From the NCBI GenBank assembly GCA_016617855.1, contig JAECUM010093716.1, positions 35,516 through 99,515 of the forward strand: DNA of 64,000 nt, given 5' to 3'. Below the pieces are notes generated by a model that was not told where the DNA came from, made no database searches, and saw only the letters and a list, made by a program, of their open reading frames with translations. Origin of the DNA: Megalonaias nervosa (taxonomy: Eukaryota; Mollusca; Bivalvia; Unionida; Unionidae). Shown here one piece after another: positions 35,313-43,649 of the stretch. The first letter of the stretch is position 1; every line of letters starts with the position of its first letter. A program made the position numbers and the translations under genes.

Positions 35313-36093
35313 ATGCTTGAAATTGTTGACGATAATCACCATACCATCGGCAGCTGGATTGGAAAAACGCTTGCAGCAACATCACAACAAATAACAATGA
35401 TGTTGCAGTTAAGCACAATATTTGGATTTTGTCGCGACTACCATAAAGTATTTCGAGGGTTGAAACACACTCTTACTTTGGAACGAGCAGATCAAAATAA
35501 TTGTCTTATTCGGGTTGGTGGAGCAAATGTACAGTTTGTGATTACGAAATTATTTTCTTCAGCATAAAACATATCAAACAAGTGTTCCTAACGCAACCGA
35601 CTACACGTGGCGTATTACAGTTACTTCAAGCGAACAATTGCCAAGGCATATACTTGCTGTTTTTCAGCAAACAGCACGACTTGGTAACCAAATACAAAAC
35701 AACGCCGTATTTGATGACGCTGACGTTAGAAAAACATTCGTTAGAATAAACTCTAAACAATACTCAGAACGAGCTATCGGATGTTATTCTACAGCAGGCG
35801 CTGGTAAAAATGTTACGAGAGCATATATGTACCTGATTGAAGCAATGCAAAAGTACCAAGACGCTGACAGCGGATCACAGACTAATATTGAAGAATTTCG
35901 GACGCTTTATCCGATCTTTTTCTTTGATGTATCAAAACACTCCGAACGACTGATTAATTCAATCGCAGAAATAGAAGTAACTTGGACACTTGGAGGAGTT
36001 CCAGCAACTCCGTTTAACGTATTTGCGCTTGTGTCTAGCGACCGATTCTTGACAATTGACCCGGTGAAAGGTAGGATGACGGTACAAGTTTAA
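35313..36093 (+). pseudogene. Capsid-like virion protein of a Polinton-type element
   Basis: Two frames joined by a frameshift at about 35570-35640. The first contains IFGFCRDYHKVFRGLKHTLT. The second (35638-36093) is 151 codons, with NNAVFDDADVRKTFVRINSK, YPIFFFDVSKHSERL and ALVSSDRFL near its end. These phrases recur, as I recall, in intronless virus-like ORFs beside Polinton genes in aquatic animals. Position directly upstream of the small virion-like genes and protease supports a structural role. Whether it is the double-jelly-roll major capsid or another capsid-associated protein needs structure prediction. The N terminus is uncertain. Confidence 0.5.
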
Positions 36094-36112
36094 TCTAACA
36101 AAATAAAATATA

Positions 36113-36522
36113 ATGAAAACCGAATACACAACCAGAGAGATATACCTGACGCCCGGCCAAGTTGAAAAATTGTCATCAGCGGTTGCTAAACGCCGCTCTG
36201 TTTCTTTAAAGATATCTCCGGTGACTTCGTCGGCGGAGACTTCGTCGCATACAAATAAAACAGCAGTAAAGGTAATGTTGACGGAAGAACAAATCAATAA
36301 ACTTGATCGGGGCAAACCGTTTGTTCTTAAGCTGTCTGTTGCACAAGTAACAGCAATGGCGAAACATGATTTTTGGACCAGCACTTTCTGTGATAGCTAG
36401 CGCAATACCGAAACTTTTACCCGTGCTAGGAACACTAGGACTAGCAACAGCATCAGGAGCAGTATCAGGAGCAACTAAAAGAGCAGTGTCTGGTGATGGT
36501 ATCAAACAAATCTATTGTCGGT
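36113..36522 (+). pseudogene. Small virion-like protein with hydrophobic C-terminal segment (pVI/pX-like)
   Basis: The ATG at 36113 follows an A-rich leader 20 bp after the capsid-like ORF. The N-terminal half has two repeats of a 'L(T)xxQ(V/I)xKL..' unit, including LTPGQVEKLSSAVAKRR and LTEEQINKLDRGKPFVLKL. A one-base frameshift near 36370 hides a Gly/Ala hydrophobic stretch (GPALSVIASAIPKLLPVLG) ending in a Lys-rich tail at 36520. A basic N part with such a segment is typical of membrane-active or core peptides in Polintons and adenoviruses. A Ser/Thr insert at about residues 37-47 comes from a GACTTCGTC palindrome pair. Confidence 0.55.
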
Positions 36523-36567
36523 GACTTCGTCACTGACGTCGTAGTTTTATGTGACAATAAGAAATAA

Positions 36568-36812
36568 ATACCAGCTAGAAAAGCAAGATCACCCCAAAAG
36601 CAACGACAAAGTCGTCGACGACAAAAACTAAAAAAAAGAAAACAACGACAAAGTCGTCAACAAAGCGTTCGCCGAGGTCGACAACACGAAAAACGAAACA
36701 AGAAGGGTTTATTCCAATCGCTCCACTTTTAGCGGGACTAGCGGGAAGTCTACTTCCGAATCAATTAGGAATCGGACGCGGAATGACTTTACTGGGGACC
36801 AGACCCCGTTGA
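36568..36812 (+). pseudogene. Lys/Arg-rich core-like protein with hydrophobic tail
   Basis: The expected start codon is ATA at 36568-36570, apparently a lost ATG. After PARKARSP and a frameshift, the frame has repeated Lys/Thr/Ser blocks (TTKSSTTKTKKKKTTTKSST), then GFIPIAPLLAGLAGSLLPNQ and a stop at 36810-36812. Basic DNA-condensing or capsid-core proteins are usual in Polintons. Two GACAAAGTCGTC palindromes encode much of the Lys/Ser/Thr block. The neighbouring ORF begins at 36809, overlapping the stop by four bases. Confidence 0.5.
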
Positions 36813-37160
36813 GTAATTTTGATATACTTGAAAAATTAAAATCCGACGACAAAGTCGATGAGAAAGGATTTCATGGAGTATACTCTAAAGATGAACTAGG
36901 TAATGTACCAGCAGGTGGTTCGTGTATTGTAAACACACAAAACTTTAATGATGGATCCGGCACTCACTGGGTCGCTGTTTACGATAATAATTATTTTGAT
37001 TCGTTAGGACATCCTCCGAGTCATCTAAAAAAAAAATATTTTTAAAAAATTTAAAATAATAAATTATTCATCTAATCAACTACAGCCAGTTGGAACATCT
37101 GCTTATGGATATTATTGTATTATGTTCGTCCGGCAGATGTCAAGAGATCCCAATTTCTGA
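36809..37160 (+). pseudogene. Adenain-like (C5/Ulp1-type) cysteine protease of a Polinton
   Basis: The 78-codon frame contains GFHGVYSKDEL, then SGTHWVAVYDNNYFDSLG, matching the His box (His in THWV) and the Asp after it. After a frameshift in an A-run at about 37028, the sequence reads QLQPVGTSAYGYYCIMFVRQ, giving the expected Gln and nucleophile Cys. All four catalytic positions are therefore present. The family matures virion proteins in adenoviruses and is a hallmark Polinton gene. Stop at 37158-37160. A palindrome inserts DDKVD near the start. Confidence 0.75.
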
Positions 37161-37250
37161 AGTTTATTTTACAGTTTGATAGGTATCCGAGCAAGAACAA
37201 TGATAACCTAGCGCAACGATGTTAATTTTATTTGACAATCGAATATAACA

Positions 37251-37487
37251 ATGTTGCAATCATCATCAACATATTGCCTCAAATGCAAAACTAAAACGCC
37301 TAACACTGACGAGCGAACTGAAAAAACGAAAAACAGCAGAATGATGTTAAAAAGCATTTGTGCTGTTTGTGGTAAAAAGAAAAGTATATTCCTAGCAATG
37401 TCAGGCAAACAAATAGCGGCCACTCTGTTTTCGACGACTTCGTCGTTGGGATCTGGAATAGACAGAGTTATTTTTGTCGAGGATTAA
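37251..37487 (+). CDS. Small CxxC/CxxC zinc-ribbon-like protein
   Basis: A 78-residue ORF after a TATAACA leader. It has CLKCKTKTP near residue 9 and CAVCGKKKSIF near residue 37, separated by a Lys/Asn/Arg-rich NSRMMLK segment. Small proteins with this pattern are common next to the PLA2 and integrase genes of Polinton/adintovirus-like elements. The C-terminal FSTTSSLGSG comes from a GACGACTTCGTCG palindrome. The frame is open, so it is listed as CDS, but the surrounding genes are broken. DNA or metal binding is inferred only. Confidence 0.55.
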   Translation: MLQSSSTYCLKCKTKTPNTDERTEKTKNSRMMLKSICAVCGKKKSIFLAMSGKQIAATLFSTTSSLGSGIDRVIFVED

Positions 37488-37499
37488 AAAAATAAAACA

Positions 37500-38072
37500 A
37501 TGAAACAACTACGAAGTTATTGTAGTTGTGATTGTGATAAGGATCTTTGTATCGAAGAAGATAATATTGTTACATACTGTCAATACTGCAACCGCCGAGA
37601 AGTAATTGGCTCTGGGATGCATATCCACAAATTTATTGGAAAATTACCAAAACAGAGTGGTGGTTGGACATTGCCCGGTCACAAATACATTGGGATGTAT
37701 AATCCGCTTGAGAAACAGCTAGATGAAAACGATAATCCATTGCCAGGACAAGAGCCCTATAATCAAGTTGATGCGATAGCAATGCGCCACGATATTTGTT
37801 ATAGAGACAACGAACAAGATAAGCCTGGTTGTGACAAGATAATGCTAGATGAACTTCGTAATATGGAACCTGCAAATATACGAGAACGATTTGATAGAAA
37901 GCTAGTGCAGGGATTAATTGGAGCAAAATATAAATTAGGTCTTGGAAGAGAATTGAATGATGATACTTCACCGATGAAGACGCTTGCAGCTGAATTACAC
38001 AAACCTAAAAAAAAAAAACGTTTCCGCGACGTAAGGATGTCGCGAATGCCGTTGATGATATCTGGGCAATAG
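37500..38072 (+). CDS. Phospholipase A2-like domain protein running into integrase
   Basis: A 190-codon ORF starting 13 bases after the zinc-ribbon gene. Residues 8-30 hold several Cys (CSCDC, CQYC), probably zinc-binding. Residues 41-70 read HIHKFIGKLPKQSGGWTLPG then a YIGMYNPL calcium-loop-like segment. DAIAMRHDICYRDN at 91-104 has the His97-Asp98 pair of secreted/viral PLA2s. This resembles the PLA2 domain of parvovirus VP1 and of adintovirus-like Polintons, thought to breach membranes during entry. After about residue 165 the frame shifts: the integrase continues in another frame without an intervening stop-and-start, so the original was probably a PLA2-integrase fusion. Confidence 0.75.
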   Translation: MKQLRSYCSCDCDKDLCIEEDNIVTYCQYCNRREVIGSGMHIHKFIGKLPKQSGGWTLPGHKYIGMYNPLEKQLDENDNPLPGQEPYNQVDAIAMRHDICYRDNEQDKPGCDKIMLDELRNMEPANIRERFDRKLVQGLIGAKYKLGLGRELNDDTSPMKTLAAELHKPKKKKRFRDVRMSRMPLMISGQ

Positions 38073-38899
38073 ATTTAGTAGATGTCTCAAATCTTGCTTA
38101 GTTTAATGTTGGCGCTGATGGCGCCTCAAAGAAATACTTGTTTAACGTTATTGATGTTTTAGAAATACGTGTTTAGTATACCCGTTACAGATAAAACAGG
38201 AACATCGATAACTGATGTACTAAAACAAATTATCGTTAGCACGGAAAGGCGGCCAAATAAAATTTGGACTGATCATAGAGCAGAGTTTTTTTGATAAAAA
38301 ATTTGAACAGTTTTTAAAACAAAATACCATTAAAAAAAATATGTTACAGGAAACGAAGGAAAAAGCGTTGTCGTTGAAAGATTTAATCGTACACTAAACG
38401 AGCTGATCCATACACATTTGACAGCTAAAAACATGAACAGATATATTTATGATCTTCCGCAGACTGTTGATAAATACAATAACACAAAACATAAATCTAT
38501 CAAAATGCCACCAAACGATGCAATTAAAAATCCAATACTAGCAAACGAAAACATGTACCGGATACATGAATTTATGGTTGGTGATAAGGTTAGAATTTCT
38601 CTGACAAAGAAAGTATTTGAAAAAGGATTTACTCCAAACTGGACCGAAGAAGTGTTTGTGGTTGGTAAAGTTTTAATTACAATTCCTGTAACTCGTCGCT
38701 AACGGATCTAGCCGGGGAACTAGTAATTGGTAGTTTTTACGAACAAGAACTACAGAAAACTGAACAAGATGTTTTCGTTATTGAACGAGTAATCAAAAAG
38801 CGTGGCAATAAAAGCCTCGTCAAGTGGCGCGGGTATAGCGATAAATTTAATATTTGGATAACAACTACGGAGCTCAACGAGCTCAACATTGTGAAATAA
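38040..38899 (+). pseudogene. Polinton DDE integrase with C-terminal chromodomain
   Basis: Frames broken several times still show the triad context: VDDIWAIDLVDVS (first Asp, ~38060), NKIWTDHRAEFF (second Asp, ~38260) and VVVERFNRTLNELIHTHLTA (Glu, ~38370). The 38418-38702 frame continues the core C terminus and an SH3-like segment with VGDKVRISLTK. After another frameshift comes FYEQELQKTEQDVFVIERVI, then SLVKWRGYSDKFNIW, a chromodomain, ending at 38897-38899. Polinton integrases are of this retroviral type and insert the element; chromodomains are thought to guide target choice. Confidence 0.8.
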
Positions 38900-39127
38900 T
38901 GCTTTTGTAGATTTTTCCGTACTTACGTAAGAAGGATTTATATTTTACTGGCTTCCATAATGATATCAGATATCGTCGGCGGTCTTCAGAAATCGTCATC
39001 AGACTAAATATCTTAACAAATATGAAATAGAATTTTATATATTTCTGTCGGTCTTGAATTTTGATATTTAAGAATGGTTTTATCAGCTGCCATAACAACT
39101 GATTCTCATCCACCGTAAAATTAAATT
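38900..39127. other. Spacer, no gene
   Basis: AT-rich gap between convergent genes, with a short palindrome ACTTACGTAAG at about 38919-38931. Confidence 0.4.
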
Positions 39128-39403
39128 TTAAATTTTTTTTGTGATGTTATACTTAACATTGTATCGGTCGGTTGTTGGTCTTCCATAGTTTTTCTTATCC
39201 AACGACATTGTCGCGGCGACTTCGTCGTGACGACTTACGTCGTTGGCATCAGTTTCGCTGACGTTGATATCAGTTTCGCTGACGTTGACATCGACGACTT
39301 CGTCATTGACATCGACATCAGTTTCTTGTGTTATGTCTAAAGTTGTTTCCGCTGGCGTTAATGGTGTATTATAATTATATTTTAGTTTTTCGAGAAGACT
39401 CAT
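39128..39403 (-). CDS. Small acidic protein with SETD repeats, unknown function
   Basis: The likely start is the ATG at 39401-39403 (MSLLEKLKYNYN...); the longer upstream frame is antisense to the neighbouring plus-strand gene. It encodes 91 residues. The middle has two copies of NVSETD(I/A)N, encoded by a 21-bp tandem duplication at 39250-39291, in an Asp-rich tract extended by GACGAC palindromes. The C terminus is basic. No known family. It is divergently arranged with the frame at 39441, sharing a 37-bp AT-rich spacer. Confidence 0.5.
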   Translation of the reverse strand: MSLLEKLKYNYNTPLTPAETTLDITQETDVDVNDEVVDVNVSETDINVSETDANDVSRHDEVAATMSLDKKNYGRPTTDRYNVKYNITKKI

Positions 39404-39440
39404 ATTATAATATAATTTTGTAAAATTTAAATAACAGAAT

Positions 39441-39716
39441 AATGGATAAGATGAGATATGTTGAGCGGGCGAAGATATATGGTATTGATGCTCTTGAAGA
39501 AGCAGTAAAAACAATATTTTAGGGAGAAAAAATATTTCAGTTAATTTGCTTTCTGTGTATGGCGGGAACGATAATGTATTATTGACAGATTCGGAAAAGA
39601 AATATTTGTATGACAATAATAAAATTCGTATAACATATGATAGAGATGCTGTTATGTTATGGTGCCAAAGCTGTATCAGTCGAGATGAGCTTGCAAAAAT
39701 AATACGAAAAGTTTAG
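39441..39716 (+). pseudogene. Small unknown ORF with one frameshift
   Basis: The frame opens MDKMRYVERAKIYGIDALEEAVKT, breaks near 39520, and in the next frame continues NLLSVYGGNDNVLLTDSEKKYLYDNN and AVMLWCQSCISRDELAKIIR to a stop at 39714-39716. The coherent sense on both sides of the break suggests a former gene of about 90 residues. The family is unknown. Confidence 0.4.
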
Positions 39717-39791
39717 TTATCATACCAAATGGCTATTTTGTCAAATATTAGTGGTGATGTTGCCAAACTCGTAACACCATCAGCAGATCTC

Positions 39792-40489
39792 TTAACTGTC
39801 CGAGGATATCTTATAATAACGAGCAGCAGCTGAAATTGATTGGAATTTTAGCTCCTCGTCTGTTTCAGTATTTAAGGCGACAATAGGTTTAGTCGGGCAT
39901 CTAAAATTAATACCACCACCTCGTCCTTTTATCATATTTTCCTGTTGGGTAACTATTTCTAGATTTTCTAGACGATTGGCGGTTTTAATGCTGTTGATGT
40001 GATTAATGACCTAACTATCTGGTACCGGTCCATTAAACGTTTCATAAACAAATCTATGGCTATACTAACCAACAAAATCTGTTTTAACTCCTCTAACTCC
40101 TATCCTAAGATATCCATAGTTTTGCAAATTACCCAATACCTTTTTTTTTTTTTTTGTTTCCACGATCGTTCGCCTCGTAAAGATCAAATACTGGATGAGG
40201 TTGATATTGATTTTGTAAAGACAAGTTTGCAATATTATCATCATAATAGTACCATTGACATGATGTACTCCTTGTCCTTCTGGAATTTCATCACAAACAA
40301 CGAGCAAATAAAATCTTTTCTTAGCATTTCAGTTCGCTCAACATCATCACCTTTAACGCTGATCTTATAACCAGCTGGCGTTGCTTTACCAAACGGCTGA
40401 AGATATTTGATGCGTATCACCGACCCTAACATATTTCCCGCGTACAGGTTGTATTTGGGGTTAACATCATTGCGCTTGTCATTATACAA
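39792..40489 (-). pseudogene. HNH homing-endonuclease-like gene with NUMOD-type C terminus
   Basis: The minus strand contains NYGYLRIGVRG, then HRFVYETFNGPVP and, after one stop, VINHINSIKTANRLENLEIV followed by TQQENM. This is the H...N...N pattern of the HNH_3 family with NUMOD4-like lead-in. PIVALNTETDEELKFQSISA then AAARYYKIS follows, as in the NUMOD1 DNA-binding motif. Further upstream (about 40310-40200) another HHVNG segment followed by DDN..NLSLQ suggests a second or duplicated HNH module. A poly-A/T tract at 40141-40155 and three frame breaks show decay. Such free-standing endonucleases occur in phages and large DNA viruses. Confidence 0.7.
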
Positions 40490-40557
40490 TAGGTAATTCT
40501 AATCTCTAATTGTACGTATTTTGCTTAGCCCTTCGGCATGTGTATAGTGCTTTGCGC

Positions 40558-40565
40558 TATAAATA
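40558..40565 (+). promoter_or_regulatory. TATA box of the polymerase gene
   Basis: TATAAATA lies 58 bp before the preferred ATG at 40616, at a suitable distance for transcription starting near 40590. This favours 40616 over the upstream in-frame ATG at 40538. Confidence 0.45.
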
Positions 40566-40615
40566 GAACACCTGTGGAACACTCAATTAGACATTTGGTA
40601 GTACAGTATATAACA

Positions 40616-42510
40616 ATGCTTAAGTTACGTGATACAGCAAAAAAGAGCCTTATCGGAGAACCTACAAAAATAGCTACCACTTTTGCTGGATTTGATAACA
40701 GCTATCAATTTGATAAACAAATCGTTCTGGTAAATTTTACATCTATAAATCTTTTTCATTTGTTAGAACCAACTATAAAACGTGAACTTGAAAAACATAA
40801 GGGTTTGAAAATCCTAGTGCAGTACCATGTTATATTTTCTAAATTACATGTGACAGAAGAGTCGACTGACGAGGAAATTGCAGATCCTTTTATTAGCGCA
40901 AAATCGAAGCGTGCTTTGCTTGGAACTAATCTTTCATCACTAGCCGATAAAATACACCAGGAAATTTGGAAAAAGATAGAAGAATTCACCAAATCAGGTT
41001 CTGGCTGGAAGTTTGAGATGATTACTGACATTTTATTTCACACGATGAAATATAACGTATTACGCGGTAGTTCATATATTGAGCTGCCACAAAAATAAAA
41101 AACAAAAAAATGCTGTATTAACGTCAAAAACTTTGATAACAGATGCTTCCAGTGGGCTATTCTTTCTGGGATGTTGCCAGCGGAAAAAAAAAAACAAAAA
41201 AAAAAAAACCGCTGATCGTGTTGACAAGTATTTTGCTCATGTATCAAAATTAAATTTTACTAATATTGACTTTCCAGTTATAGGAAATTAAATACCAAAG
41301 TTTGAAAAGCAAAATAATATTTCTGTTAACGTATTTGGTCTTAACAAGCATGAAAACGTCTACCCAAAATATATTTCTGAAAGAGCCTCGCAATCGACAA
41401 TAAACCTACTGTTTTATAAAAATCATTACGTATGGATCAAAAACTTTAACGGACTTGTTGGTAAACAGTACAGCAAACAAAAAAAATAAAAAGTACTTCT
41501 GTTATCGTTGTTTACACGGTTGCTCTGACAATGAAAAATTACAACAGCATCTACAGTACTGCACTGATGTACAGCGAATAACAATGCCTGGCGAGGATAA
41601 AAAAAATTCTTCGGTTTGTCAATCATAAACATAAACTAAAAATTCCTTTCGTTACTTACGCCGACTTCGAGTGTTTACTTCAACCTGTGCTTGGAGCAGA
41701 AAATAATCCTAACCAATCGAGCACAAGAAAAACTCAAAACCATATTCCATGCGGAGTCGCGTAGAAGATAGTTTGTTGTCTTGATTCGAGTTTATCCAAA
41801 CCGATTAAAATATATCGCAGTGATGGAGTCACCGCGCCTAATCCAGCTGTTTGGCTTATCAAGCAGATGATTAGCGAAGTTGATGATATATTTAAAAGTT
41901 TAAGAAAAACAACTCCAATGATAAAACTGACAGCTCGACAAGAATCCGATCACGAACAAGCGGAATTTTGTTATATTTGTGAAAAAGCCTTTGACACAGA
42001 ACGTGCATCAGCATCGCCTGGTAATAAAAAAAAATACGTGATCATTGTCATTTGACCGGGCAGTATCGTGGAGCGTCTCACGATAAGTGTAATCTAAAGT
42101 TTCATGCTCCATATTTTATTCCAGTTGTTCTTCACAATTTCAGAGGATATGACAGTCACATTATCGTAGAAGCTTTTGATGACCATGAAATAACATCTCG
42201 TTTAAAACTCGATAACGTAATCAAGTGTATCCCAAATAATTTTGAAAAGTGTATGTCAGTTACTTTAGGTAAGTTGCGTTTTATCGACATCCTACAGTTT
42301 ATGGCAGTATCGTTAGAAGAGCTGGTGAAAGGCTGTAGTGAGTTTTATAGCATACAAGATTGTTTCGGCTCCAAAGCAAGTTTGTTAACAAAAAAGGAGT
42401 GTTTCCATACGAGTGTCTCGACAATTGGAGTAAATTTGATGAAACTTCTTTACCTGACAAAGATAAATTTTATTCGCAGCTAAAAAACGAAGATATAACT
42501 GATGAGGAGT
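40616..42510 (+). pseudogene. Protein-primed family B DNA polymerase, N-terminal part (Polinton pPolB)
   Basis: The first frame (40616-41098) opens MLKLRDTAKKS and reads 160 codons of Polinton-type N-terminal domain. Later frames hold LLLFYKNHYVWIKNFNGLVG, a Cys/His set (CRYCLHGCS...LQQHLQYC, alternate frame, ~41500-41560) and FVTYADFECLLQP, the Exo I motif with its Asp and Glu (~41645-41685). Next are CYICEKAF, TGQYRGASHDKCNL and VVLHNFRGYDSHII, the Exo II motif (~42125-42165), then FIDILQFM. At least five frame breaks occur. The palm motifs are absent: the sequence stops at about 42510 against a truncated MITE. The family replicates Polinton DNA from protein-linked ends. Confidence 0.8.
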
Positions 42511-42652
42511 AAGATTCTGTTCAAAACGCTTAGTAAATATTAGCTTTAGTGTCAGACTGCTTACTATACTAACTCCCCCGGCTGTGACTGACTGATCCCT
42601 CCTGCAAAAAACCCTGACACCCCCCTGCAAAAAAGTCCTGCGGGCGCCCGTG
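42511..42652 (-). mobile_element. Truncated copy of the CATGGGCGCC MITE
   Basis: Read on the minus strand it starts CACGGGCGCCCGCAGG, then TTTTTTGCAGGGGGGTGTCA and AGTTAGTATAGTAAGCAGTC, and ends CGTTTTGAACAGAATCTT. This matches 22755-22895 in reverse orientation. The right half present at 22755-23056 is missing, and the break is exactly where polymerase homology ends. Confidence 0.8.
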
Positions 42653-42699
42653 TACCTGGATACATCATTGAATAATTGTTATTCAGTTTTGTAGGTATG

Positions 42700-42850
42700 G
42701 CTGCATCTCTGAGAGAGAGAGAGAGAGAGAGAGAATTTTACATAGCTTTAACAATAGCGCTGCAGCATCATGCCCTAGACATGCCCGGGGTTCGAACCCG
42801 CTATCTCCCGCATCAGAGGCGGACGCTCTAACCACTTGGGCCAATATAAG
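42700..42850 (-). mobile_element. tRNA-derived SINE head plus (GA)n
   Basis: Read on the minus strand: AAGTGGTTAGAGCGTCCGCC (A box), GGGTTCGAACCCCGGGCATG (B box), then GGGCATGATGCTGCAGCGCT and a TC/GA run at 42712-42734. The head resembles the 21200 SINE, but the body differs and is short. Confidence 0.7.
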
Positions 42851-42852
42851 GG

Positions 42853-43274
42853 CCGGATGGGGGGGGGGCCAGGATTTCTGGACCACCACCACACCTCCGC
42901 TAAAAAAAGTACATTCAATTGTCACTCGCAAATTTTATCATCGTGTTATTCTTGCGCACGTTTATTGTGTATTTTGCACACTTTGGGTAAACAGATTTTC
43001 AAGAAAAGTCGGGGCCCTTTTAAAAGTCTGGACCCCCCTCGCCCCAACAGTTGACCTGACTGACCCTGCTTTAGACCAAGAAGTAGATCCCGCTCCCCCA
43101 CCCCCACCCCGACATTACTGGAAGTGGTTTATATAAGGCCCTGGGATAAATTAGCACAGAGCCCCAACACCAGTGCTCCGCTTTTATCCACATCTTTTCA
43201 TTGTTTGCAGTTCTTAAGTTTCCGGTCTGGGTTTTTTTAATTTTTTTATTTACTGTACTGTTATGCGAAGGACC
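42853..43274. other. No gene; GC-run rich repeat remnants
   Basis: Contains G and C homopolymer runs (GGGGGGGGGG near 42860, CCCCC near 43030 and 43100) that may mark further MITE ends. No coding signal. Confidence 0.3.
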
Positions 43275-43398
43275 AATTGGCTAACAAAGAATAAAGAATA
43301 AAATGCCTTCACACTGACACAACAATGGATAAAGAATAAAACGCCTTCACACTGACACAACAAAGAATAAAGAATAAAATGCCTTCACACTGACTCTT
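43275..43398. repeat. Tandem repeat, unit about 43 bp x3, upstream of FNTA
   Basis: AAAGAATAAA(A/G) then (A/T)(A/G)CCTTCACACTGACACAAC repeats three times, ending about 110 bp before the FNTA start codon. It may lie in the promoter or 5' UTR. Confidence 0.85.
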
Positions 43399-43507
43399 TT
43401 AGTCTCACTATTCCAATGTCATTTTCTGCAGTCGCGTAACAAAATCATCCTAAGCAGGTGCTGAAATAGACCATTGCTCGAAAGACATAGAGCGCCCTCT
43501 TTCAAAC

Positions 43508-43649
43508 ATGTCGGACAGCAGTTCGGACGAAGTAGGTACTGGGAAAAAATGGGTTCCGTATTCGGAACGGGGCGATTGGGCCGATGTGACTCCCGTCCCC
43601 CAAAATGACGGACCGCACCCAGTCGTACAGATTGCATATTCTGACAAAT
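43508..43649 (+). CDS. FNTA: FNTA coding exon 1: prenyltransferase alpha subunit, N terminus
   Basis: The ATG at 43508 opens 47 codons plus one base, [20 protein letters not shown]..., ending at the donor AAAT|GTTAGT. The segment [20 protein letters not shown] then YSDK is the conserved pre-TPR region of the alpha subunit shared by farnesyltransferase and geranylgeranyltransferase I, which attach isoprenoids to CaaX-box proteins such as Ras and Rho in the cytosol. The split codon T|TC (Phe) joins exon 2 in frame. Compared with mammals the N-terminal Pro-rich extension is absent, leaving a short acidic/Ser leader. Confidence 0.93.

Larger units (their letters stand above)
36200..39320. repeat. 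Dispersed GACGAC...GTCGTC micro-palindromes
   Basis: Short imperfect palindromes with arms like GACGAC/GTCGTC and a 3-base centre (TTC or AAA) occur at about 36220-36250 (two), 36518-36545, 36602-36626, 36643-36660, 36843-36860, 37431-37449, 39200-39246 (compound) and 39291-39318. A longer-centred relative, CGCGACGTAAGGATGTCGCG, is at 38024-38044. Several lie inside reading frames and add Asp/Lys/Val or Thr/Ser residues. I did not see them in the polymerase part or elsewhere in the window. Confidence 0.7.

Noticed and set aside
36206..36505. 99-codon minus-strand frame
   Set aside because: Antisense to the small hydrophobic Polinton-like protein, whose plus-strand sequence is the meaningful one.
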